Shown here: piece after piece, positions 53,101-59,428 of the stretch
Position numbering within the stretch: the first letter of the stretch is position 1
Layout: every line of letters begins with the position of its first letter
NCBI GenBank assembly: GCA_044224905.1
Contig: JBGAJN010000002.1
Span: 992,001 to 1,056,000 of the forward strand
Length of the DNA stretch: 64,000 nucleotides
Source: JBGAJN01 sp044224905
GTDB taxonomy: Bacteria; Verrucomicrobiota; Verrucomicrobiia; Limisphaerales; JBGAJN01
Direction of reading: 5' to 3'
Translations under genes and position numbers: made by a program
The notes under the pieces: model-generated
Seen by the model: the letters and a program-made list of their open reading frames with translations, nothing else
Database searches by the model: none
What the model was told of the DNA's origin: nothing

Positions 53101-53407
53101 AGATGCGGATCGTGTCACGGGCGCTGGCTACGTTCGTAGCCGCGAACGGATACTCGCGCGACTCGGTGATCCACAGCCGGCCCGTCGCGTCGAACGCCAT
53201 GTTCATCGGCTTGCGCAACTCGGGTTCGGCGGCGACGAGCTGAATTTCGAAACCAGGCGGCAGATGAAACGCGCGGCGTTCCTTCTCCGGCGTGAGCGGT
53301 TCTGTGGTGCGGACGTTCTCCGCGAAGGGATCTTTTTCCGCGGCGAAACAGAAAGCCCGGGCGAGGACTTCGCACGCGACAACGAGCCAGAGCAAACGGG
53401 GTTTCAC
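50168..53407 (-). CDS. Multidomain PVC 'membrane-bound dehydrogenase' with HEAT repeats and cytochrome c
   Basis: A 1079-residue exported protein, probably starting at GTG 53405-53407 with a signal to about Ala23. Residues about 40-420 form a glucose-dehydrogenase-like beta-propeller of the PVC type (FHLPPGFEIQLVAAEP, then PMNMAFDATGRLWITE). A HEAT-like helical region follows (about 430-700, e.g. ALGDRDPFVQRAAAAAL). A beta-sandwich comes next, ending in GKAYAWLGVTRI. The C-terminal c-type heme domain has CAGCH at 954-958 (nucleotides 50534-50548) and Met1047/Met1050 as possible axial ligand. It should oxidise a sugar or alcohol and pass electrons to a heme chain. It sits between the LRR/DUF1501 genes and two Tat oxidoreductases. 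Confidence 0.87.
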   Translation of the reverse strand: MKPRLLWLVVACEVLARAFCFAAEKDPFAENVRTTEPLTPEKERRAFHLPPGFEIQLVAAEPELRKPMNMAFDATGRLWITESREYPFAATNVASARDTIRIFSDFDATGRAQKVTTFATNLNIPIGLYPFRSANAPGATPTWKCVVWSIPNIWLLEDTDGDGVADKKEVLYGPFDVSRDTHGNQASFRRGTDGWIYATHGFNNDSRVGGRDGHEVHFQSGNTYRFRLDGSRIEQWTHGQVNPFGLTFDARGNLYSADCHSSPIYQLLRDAYYPSFGKPHDGLGFAPTTIQHSHGSTAIAGIVIIDEPTWPAEFQGNIFIGNVVTSRINRDRIEWHGSTSKGIEMPDFLSTDDPWFRPVDIQLGPDGALWVADFYNRIIGHYEVPLTHPGRDRERGRIWRIVPPGGADISQLKILSTYKSQPPSAGAPQNELMAALGAKNTARRTLAISDLVQHSDSVTLSFLHDNARSKSFLRSDDGAADPSSTLSLLHQAGKLDEFTLTRALTNHDARARIQAVRLADERGLNAATTPTVIAALGDRDPFVQRAAAAALQQHPTPEALAPLLDLFANAPDDDTHLRHVCRMALREHLKLPGAFANYENWKRSKKPSATFETEFFTVARATPSPEAAAFAFHLMRDANTHDTESQMASLAHVGRYGETNVLNEAVEFAQTHFSADVFAQVEAVQALRNGLAERGVTQNAPLLSWAQSLAQRLLDQVASVSTPDWTNVPIPNSPASESPWTLQSRKCADGRDATVISSLNLSVPKAEQRTGILRSKTFVAPAKISFWLCGHRGFPGTEAHDKNFVRLVDVTSEATLQKAFPPRNNTCKRIDWDLAAHAGKTVRLEIVDGDDGKAYAWLGVTRIEPPVVNVEKFAGDDRPQKALRTLAGILRFTAPVGLRDQLAKYLPASNAATPTPASPEETARLDAIIHARAAAFHKAPRDAARGATVFTENCAGCHRLNGNGGLIGPQLDGIGNRGAARLCEDILDPNRNVDSHFFLHLFKLRDGSTLGGFVRGEAGAVLLIADANGQEQRVAKADVVEDNVTPMSLMPPVFAQTISEKDFHDLLAYLLKSSATPSR

Positions 53408-53456
53408 GGTGTTGCTTGTAGCAATGCGCCGTGCGGTGGAGAAGTCCGAAGGCGGA

Positions 53457-54356
53457 TCACTTCAAATACATCTGCAGAAACTTGCGGTCGTCCTCCGTGA
53501 GGGGCTGCCAGTCGATCTTCGCATTGGGCAATTCCGCGCGCAGCTTATCCACGTCGGCGGGCGGGATGTCGGCCTTCGGAAGCGTGAGCTGTTTGAGCTT
53601 TGGAAGATCTTTGAGTTGGCGCAACGCGGCGAGGGTGAAGCGCGCTTCGCCGAGGTTCAGCGATTCGAGCGACTTCATCGTGGCGATGGTTGGGAGCGAT
53701 GCGTTACTGAGGCTGGGCGCCTTGCGGTCGCCGCCGGGCAGGCGCTGGCCGAGTTTGAGCGACTTGAGATTCTTGAGCTTGGCGATGTGCACGTTGCCGG
53801 TCTCGGTCTGATACGTGTGCCACGTCGAGAAATCGCGAAGCTGCGTGATCGTGGCGATAGCGGCGAAACCTGCGTCGCTCATCGAGATGCCGGCGACGGT
53901 GAGCTTTTCAAGTTTCGGGCATGCCTTCAAAGCGCCGAACCCCACGCCGGTGAATCCTTTCATTCCAAATGACGTGTGAAAGAACGACGCGCGGCGCAAT
54001 TCGGAAAGTGCGGCGAGATGTTTGAGACCGGCGTCGGTGAATTGCGCGCCGTCGGTGGCGAGCTCCTCCAGTTCTTTTAGGCCCGCGAGGTGCGGCGCGG
54101 TCGCGTCCGTGAGCCCGTGGCATTTCCCGAAAAGCGTGAGCGACTTCAAATGAGCGAGCTGGCCGATCGCGCGAAACTCCGCATCGCCTAGCTTCGAGCA
54201 ATCCTTGAAGGACAATTTGCTCACGACGCCATTCGCCTCGGTGACCTGGGCGCCGAGTGCCCGAAGTTGTTTGGCAATCGCGGCGTCGTCGGCGCGGGCG
54301 GCGGTGAGTGAGAGCAGAACGATAAAGGCGATGGAGAGCGGGCGAACTGTTTTCAT
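53457..54356 (-). CDS. Secreted leucine-rich-repeat protein
   Basis: A 299-residue exported protein (signal to about Ala22) made mostly of leucine-rich repeats, seen as LAHLKSLTLFG, LKELEELATDG, LSELRRASFFH, CPKLEKLTVAG, LKNLKSLKLGQ, MKSLESLNLGE and LPKLKQLTLPK at spacings of about 23-30 residues. LRR proteins of this kind are common in PVC bacteria beside DUF1501/DUF1553 genes and are thought to mediate protein contacts. Its ATG overlaps the stop of the DUF1501 gene as ATGA, so a physical partnership with that protein is a plausible inference. Confidence 0.88.
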   Translation of the reverse strand: MKTVRPLSIAFIVLLSLTAARADDAAIAKQLRALGAQVTEANGVVSKLSFKDCSKLGDAEFRAIGQLAHLKSLTLFGKCHGLTDATAPHLAGLKELEELATDGAQFTDAGLKHLAALSELRRASFFHTSFGMKGFTGVGFGALKACPKLEKLTVAGISMSDAGFAAIATITQLRDFSTWHTYQTETGNVHIAKLKNLKSLKLGQRLPGGDRKAPSLSNASLPTIATMKSLESLNLGEARFTLAALRQLKDLPKLKQLTLPKADIPPADVDKLRAELPNAKIDWQPLTEDDRKFLQMYLK

Positions 54357-55783
54357 GCGAGGAGATCTTTTACCACGCTGCCATGAACATCGGTCAGGCG
54401 GAAGTCGCGTCCGGAGTGGCGGTAGACGAGACGTTCGTGATCGAACCCGAGCAGATGGAGAAGCGTCGCCTGCAGGTCGTGGACGTGGACGCGTTTATCC
54501 ACGGCACGGAAGCCGAAGTCGTCCGTCGCGCCGTAAGCGAGGCCGCCCTTCACGCCGCCACCGGCGAGCCACATGGAGAAGCCGTGGTTGTTGTGGTCGC
54601 GACCAGCGGTGGGCTTGAGGTCGTTGTTCTGGGTCAATTCAACGGTCGGCGTGCGACCGAACTCGCCGCCCCAGATGACCAGCGTGTCGTCGAGCAGACC
54701 ACGCGACTTCAAATCGGTGAGCAACGCGGTGATGCCCTGGCAGCTTTCCTTGGCGAGCTTGCGGTGGTCCTGCGCGATGTTGTTGTGGCTGTCCCACGGT
54801 TGGAGCGTGCCGTGCCAGACCTGCACGTAACGCACGCCGCGCTCGACGAGACGTCGCGCGATGAGCATCTGCTTCGCCTGCGCGGTGTCGCCGTAAAGTT
54901 TGCGGATGTGTTCCGGCTCGCGCCCGATGTCGAACGCATCCGTCGCCGCGGTCTGCATGCGGAACGCGAGTTCGAATGTGTGAATCCGCGCCTCCAGAGC
55001 CGCTTCCTTTCGCGCGGCGAGATGCTTGCGATTGAGTTGTTCGATGAAGTCGAGTTGCGCGCGCTGTTCGGTCGCGTTGAGAAAAGGATTGCGCAAGTTC
55101 TCGATCAACTCGTGCGGCTGCTTGCCCTCGGTCTCGATGTAGGTGCCCTGATACGCGCCGGGCAGAAACGACGACTGCCAGTTGTCAGCGCCCGCGACGG
55201 GCATGCCCTTAGGCACAAGCACCACGAAGCCGGGGAGGTTTTGATTCTCCGTGCCCAATCCGTAAGTGACCCACGCGCCGATGCTCGGCCTCGCCATGAT
55301 GCTCGCACCGCAATTCATCAACCGCAGCGAATTCTCATGAATCGGTGTGTCGGTGTGCATCGAGCGGATGACGCACAGATCATCCGCGTGTTTCTCGGCG
55401 AGCTGCGCGAACAGCTCGCTCACTTCGAGGCCGCTTTGACCGTAGCGTTTGAATGAGAACGGGGAGCCGAGCGCCGCGCCCGTCGGTCGCTCAGTTGCGA
55501 AATGAATTGGCAGGCGCTGTCCGTGATACTTCGTGAGCATCGGTTTCGGATCGAACGTGTCCATCTGCCCCGGTCCGCCGTTGGCGAGAATTTGGATGAC
55601 GCGCTTGGCCCGTGCCGGGAAATGCGGCGGCCGCGGCGCGAGCGGGTCCACGTTCGGCGTTTCCGCCAGCAACCGCGCCTCGCCCATCACCGCCGCCAAG
55701 CCCAGCCAGCCGAAGCCCGCACCACAGCGCTGCAACATTTCGCGACGCGAGAACGGGGCGGGGTTTTTGAAAAACGGGTTCAT
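54353..55783 (-). CDS. DUF1501 domain protein, Tat-exported
   Basis: A 476-residue member of the DUF1501 family, which belongs to the alkaline-phosphatase/sulfatase-like superfamily but lacks the sulfatase formylglycine motif. A twin-arginine signal (FSRREMLQRCGAG) starts at residue 11. Family motifs are ILANGGPGQMDTFDPKP, SMHTDTPIHEN, HGTLQPWDSHNNI and the metal-binding-like GGEFGRTP and HNNHGFSMWLAGGG. Its biochemical function is unknown; it almost always pairs with DUF1549/DUF1553 proteins, as here. ATG 55781-55783 is 10 bp after the DUF1549/DUF1553 gene. The frame opening at 55885 is rejected as overlapping. Confidence 0.92.
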   Translation of the reverse strand: MNPFFKNPAPFSRREMLQRCGAGFGWLGLAAVMGEARLLAETPNVDPLAPRPPHFPARAKRVIQILANGGPGQMDTFDPKPMLTKYHGQRLPIHFATERPTGAALGSPFSFKRYGQSGLEVSELFAQLAEKHADDLCVIRSMHTDTPIHENSLRLMNCGASIMARPSIGAWVTYGLGTENQNLPGFVVLVPKGMPVAGADNWQSSFLPGAYQGTYIETEGKQPHELIENLRNPFLNATEQRAQLDFIEQLNRKHLAARKEAALEARIHTFELAFRMQTAATDAFDIGREPEHIRKLYGDTAQAKQMLIARRLVERGVRYVQVWHGTLQPWDSHNNIAQDHRKLAKESCQGITALLTDLKSRGLLDDTLVIWGGEFGRTPTVELTQNNDLKPTAGRDHNNHGFSMWLAGGGVKGGLAYGATDDFGFRAVDKRVHVHDLQATLLHLLGFDHERLVYRHSGRDFRLTDVHGSVVKDLLA

Positions 55784-55793
55784 CAGCTGGGCA

Positions 55794-58229
55794 TCAATCG
55801 ACAAAGATAAACTCGTTCGAAACCAACAGACCTTGGACGAAGCTCGCCCAGCGTTGTGCGCCCGATTCATCCAGTGACGCATCACCGACGTAATTCAGGG
55901 CAAGTTTCATCTCGTCCTTCGACGGCTGGCGCGAGAGGACGCTTCGGAAAGTTGCGGCGACGCGTTCGCGGGCGCTCTTTGCCTTCTCGATCGCGGGGCG
56001 ATGCAGCACCGCCTCAGCCTGCGTCCGGACGAAGGAGCTGTTCATCAGATACAGCGCCTGCAACGGCACGAGCGTCTCGGCGCGACGCGAGATGGACGTG
56101 TCGGGATTCGCCACGTCGAAATTGCGGAGCAGCGCGGGAATGCGGAAACGATCGGTGTAACCGTAGAGCGCGCGGCGGGTGTTTTTGTCATCGAGCATCG
56201 CGCCACGTCCGCCGAGCCGCGTGTCGAGCCGGCCCGCGACGTGGAGCATTGAATCACGCAGCGGTTCGAACTCCAGTCGCCGCGGAGACACGCGCCACAG
56301 CAGGTGGTTCGATGGGGCCTTGGTCTGGGCGCGTGATTGGACCGCGCTGCTCTGCTGCCACGTGGCGGAGTTCAGGATGTAACGATGCAGCGCCTTGAGC
56401 GACCAGCCGTGCTCCGTGAACCACGTTGCGAGATGGTCGAGCAATTCAGGATGCGACGGCCTCTGGCCCATCGTGCCGAAGTCATCCGGCGTGGCGACAA
56501 GGCCGGTGCCGAAGTGCTGTTGCCACACGCGATTCACGATGACGCGCGCCGTGAGCGGATTCTTCGTGCTGGCGATAGCCTGCGCGAGTTGCAGTCGGCC
56601 GTCGTCGGCGTAGCTGCGGCTGTCCACACCGCCGAGCACGCTCAGGAACTTCCGCGGCACCGCAGCTCCAGGTTGCTTCATATCGCCACGGATGAACACG
56701 CGCGGATCAACCGGCTTGGGCGTTGGCTTCACCGCCATCGCGCGGTCCACGGGACCGCTGATGTCGATCACGTGGATGTCGGTCAAAAGTTTTCCGGCCT
56801 TCTCGCCGTCGCTGCGGTTGACGAGTTCCTTTTCGTTGAGGAAGCGATGCAAGTCGGCGCGAATCTCGTCACGACTCGCTGGCGGCACTGGCGAACCTTT
56901 GCCGAAGATCAACTCCACGATGGCTCGTGACTCGGGCGTGTCCGACTTGAGCGCCTGCGCGATGATGCCGCCGTAAGTCGTGGCCGCGTCGAGCATGGTT
57001 TGCGGCGGGGATTCTTTGAAGGCGGCGACGACCGCGGGGTGATGGTTCGCGAGTCCCAAGTCGATGATCCGTTTCGCCGCTGCTGCGAAATCCTTCTTCG
57101 GCAGCGCCATGAGCGGATGCCACAGGCGGAAGAATGGTTCGTCGCGTTGCTGGCATTGTTTGAGCAACGCGGCCCAGCGATCCGGCGCATGATAGACCAG
57201 CCAGCCGCGCGGCGTGTCGAGCGGGATGTCGCCATCGGTCGTGCGATGATTCGGCGAGGCGCGGACGAGGTATTGCAGATATTCCATGGCGAAGTCGCGC
57301 AGGTGTTTGCTCGACGAGGCGAAGGTCGCATCCACGTGCGCTTCGTAATCGGCGATGGCCTTGGAGCGCTTCTTCTCAAATTCGGCCAGCGCCTTCGCGT
57401 CGCCGCTGCGCCGCACTTCGGGGAGATCGATCGGCGCTTCGAGACTGTCGAGGATGCCGTAGAGCGAGTAGTAGTCCGCTGTGGGAATCGGATCGAATTT
57501 GTGATCGTGGCAACGTGCGCAGGCGAGAGTAAGTCCGAGGAAGCCGCGCGAGATGGTGTCGATGCGGTCGTCCACGCGCAACGCCGGGCCGTCGGCATTC
57601 GCGAAGAACTGCCGGCCGATCCCGAAAATGCCGAGCGCGCGCAAGTCTGCTGGCGTGGCGTCAGGCAAGCGATCCGCGGCGATCTGCTCGAGCACAAAAC
57701 GGTCGAAGGGCTTGTCGGAATTGAGCGCGTCCACGACGTAATCGCGATAAGTATGCGCGAACGGGATGCGCCGCTCGCCATCCACGGATTGCTCGATGGT
57801 ATCGGCGTAGCGCGCCACATCGAGCCAATGGCGCGCCCAGCGTTGGCCATATTCTGGACGCGCGAGGAGATCGTCCACGAGGCGGGCGAAATTCTCCCGC
57901 GTCGGTTTCGCGGCGAACTTCTCCACCTCCTCGAACGACGGCGGCAATCCGATCAGATCGAAGTAGACGCGACGAATCAGCGCGCGAGGTTCGGCCGGTG
58001 GATTCGGTTTCAGCTGCTCGTGCTCCAATCGCGCGAGCACGAAGCGGTCGAGGTCTTGGCGCGGCCACGAGGCTTTGCGGACGGTTGGCGGAACAGGGTT
58101 GGAGATCGACTGAAAGGACCAGTGTGTCCTTGCGAGGTCAAGCGAAGCCGCTTTCATCGCCGCCTCCACGCGGGCGATAGCGAGAACGGCGATGCAGAAG
58201 GCTGCAACAACCGAGATCACGGGCTTCAT
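55794..58229 (-). CDS. DUF1549/DUF1553 protein lacking the usual heme domain
   Basis: An 811-residue exported protein (signal to about Ala24). It has the PSD1-type pair DUF1549 (from HWSFQSI, about residue 36, through DLIGLPPSFEEVE and HWLDVARYADT) and DUF1553 (about residues 540-790: TARVIVNRVWQQHFGTGLV, SHPELLDHLATWF, RRLEFEPLRDSML, LYLMNSSFV). Many homologues begin with a planctomycete cytochrome c domain; no CxxCH is present here. Function is unknown, but the family is linked by context to glycan breakdown in PVC bacteria. It is co-directional with, and 10 bp from, its DUF1501 partner. Start ATG 58227-58229; 58235 is an alternative. Confidence 0.92.
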   Translation of the reverse strand: MKPVISVVAAFCIAVLAIARVEAAMKAASLDLARTHWSFQSISNPVPPTVRKASWPRQDLDRFVLARLEHEQLKPNPPAEPRALIRRVYFDLIGLPPSFEEVEKFAAKPTRENFARLVDDLLARPEYGQRWARHWLDVARYADTIEQSVDGERRIPFAHTYRDYVVDALNSDKPFDRFVLEQIAADRLPDATPADLRALGIFGIGRQFFANADGPALRVDDRIDTISRGFLGLTLACARCHDHKFDPIPTADYYSLYGILDSLEAPIDLPEVRRSGDAKALAEFEKKRSKAIADYEAHVDATFASSSKHLRDFAMEYLQYLVRASPNHRTTDGDIPLDTPRGWLVYHAPDRWAALLKQCQQRDEPFFRLWHPLMALPKKDFAAAAKRIIDLGLANHHPAVVAAFKESPPQTMLDAATTYGGIIAQALKSDTPESRAIVELIFGKGSPVPPASRDEIRADLHRFLNEKELVNRSDGEKAGKLLTDIHVIDISGPVDRAMAVKPTPKPVDPRVFIRGDMKQPGAAVPRKFLSVLGGVDSRSYADDGRLQLAQAIASTKNPLTARVIVNRVWQQHFGTGLVATPDDFGTMGQRPSHPELLDHLATWFTEHGWSLKALHRYILNSATWQQSSAVQSRAQTKAPSNHLLWRVSPRRLEFEPLRDSMLHVAGRLDTRLGGRGAMLDDKNTRRALYGYTDRFRIPALLRNFDVANPDTSISRRAETLVPLQALYLMNSSFVRTQAEAVLHRPAIEKAKSARERVAATFRSVLSRQPSKDEMKLALNYVGDASLDESGAQRWASFVQGLLVSNEFIFVD

Positions 58230-58330
58230 GAGCATTAGATTGCCACGGTCGGCGACCGATGGACACGCGGAAATTCACCATCGGGTGCAGGCCACGGGCG
58301 CGCTAAGTCGTGGGCTTTATGGAGGATTAC

Positions 58331-59407
58331 TTACGGGCTCGTTCGCGGCAACACCTCGACGCCGTTACGGTCGGCCTTCAGCCACAGGCCGCGAATGTCA
58401 GAGCCTTTGCCTTCCGTGTAATAGGCCACGAAGATGCGTCCGTCAGGCAGTTCCACCATGCTCGGATAAGCTCCCAGAACTTTGTCCAACACGACGGGAC
58501 CGCGCCACGACCGTCCAAGATCGGTGCTGTAAATCACGCAGGTGCTCTTCGTGGAACGGTGACGGATACCACAGAGTAGAATCTTCTTCGACGTGAGGAG
58601 GAGGTAGGGGCAGTCGCCCTCGATGCCCAGGTCCACGGGCTCGCTCCACGTCCGACCATTGTCCGACGACTCGGTCCAGACCATCTGCGGACGCGCGAGC
58701 AGGAGCAAGCGGTTGTCGGGCAACGCGACAAGGTCGGGTTCGAGCAACGTATGCCGGGTCGATTTGATTTCCGTGACGTTGTTCCACGTGTGGCCGTTGT
58801 CGCGCGACTCGATGAGCGCCGCGTGCTTGTAGCTGCGTGGGTTTCCGGTGTGGTTGCCGTAGGGCGTCATCAAAAGCCGGCCATCCGGCATGAGTCGCGG
58901 CGGTGTGCTGATGGCTTCGAGTTGTGTGAACGGAGTCGGCGTCGGCTCCGGCGTGCTCCATGTTTTGCCGTTGTCGGTCGAACGCACGGTAAAGACCTGA
59001 TGCGTGCCTTGGCTGCGCTTCGCATCGTAGGTCATGAACGTGACGAGCAAATCTCCATTCGGCAGCGCGATGATTGAGGCGTCGCGGTCGTCAATCGGCG
59101 TATCCACGACGACTTCGGCTGGCGACCATGTGAGACCGTCGTCGCGCGAGCGGGTCAGGGCAATGCGCGAGCCCTTCGGCAAGCTCGGCCGCGGATCACT
59201 CACGTGTGCGTAACCAGCGTAGAGTACGCAGAGCAATTCGCCTTTGGCTGTGCGACACACGTCAGGAAACGCCTCATAGCCGCCTGCTCCCGCATCGGAG
59301 CAGACAACGACGTAGGGCGCCGGTCGGCTCGGTGCATCAGCGGCAAGGGATGCAGAGCAAGTCAAGCCGAGCGCCCCCAAAGTAATTGCGAAGAATTCTA
59401 TGCGCAT
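58331..59407 (-). CDS. Secreted BNR-repeat (sialidase-like) protein
   Basis: A 358-residue exported six-bladed propeller (signal to about Ala21). Five Asp-box/BNR motifs are visible: SRDDGLTW, STDNGKTW, SRDNGHTW, SSDNGRTW and STDLGRSW. This is the sialidase/neuraminidase (GH33-like) fold, but no FRIP motif or complete sialidase catalytic set is evident, so it could equally be another exo-acting glycosidase or a binding protein. Start ATG 59405-59407 is preferred to a TTG at 59428 because an AAAGGT ribosome binding site (59418-59423) lies 10 nt ahead. It follows sulfatase 19 by 21 bp. Confidence 0.85.
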   Translation of the reverse strand: MRIEFFAITLGALGLTCSASLAADAPSRPAPYVVVCSDAGAGGYEAFPDVCRTAKGELLCVLYAGYAHVSDPRPSLPKGSRIALTRSRDDGLTWSPAEVVVDTPIDDRDASIIALPNGDLLVTFMTYDAKRSQGTHQVFTVRSTDNGKTWSTPEPTPTPFTQLEAISTPPRLMPDGRLLMTPYGNHTGNPRSYKHAALIESRDNGHTWNNVTEIKSTRHTLLEPDLVALPDNRLLLLARPQMVWTESSDNGRTWSEPVDLGIEGDCPYLLLTSKKILLCGIRHRSTKSTCVIYSTDLGRSWRGPVVLDKVLGAYPSMVELPDGRIFVAYYTEGKGSDIRGLWLKADRNGVEVLPRTSP

Positions 59408-59417
59408 ATGCTGGCTT

Positions 59418-59423
59418 ACCTTT
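59418..59423 (-). promoter_or_regulatory. Ribosome binding site fixing the start of the BNR protein gene
   Basis: AAAGGT on the minus strand, 10 nt before the ATG at 59407. It lies downstream of the TTG that opens the frame, favouring the shorter protein. Confidence 0.5.
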
Positions 59424-59428
59424 GCCAA

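Noticed and set aside
52145..53500. 451-residue plus-strand open frame
   Set aside because: Antisense to the propeller part of the cytochrome protein, whose motifs and heme site are clear; no domain or signal is seen in the antisense product.
54353..55783. DUF1501 protein counted as a further sulfatase
   Set aside because: It belongs to the same broad superfamily but has no CxPxR formylglycine motif, so it is annotated as DUF1501 only.
58246..58258. CGGTC/GACCG inverted repeat upstream of the DUF1549/DUF1553 gene
   Set aside because: A 5-bp stem with a 3-nt loop; too short to call an operator or riboswitch without conservation data.
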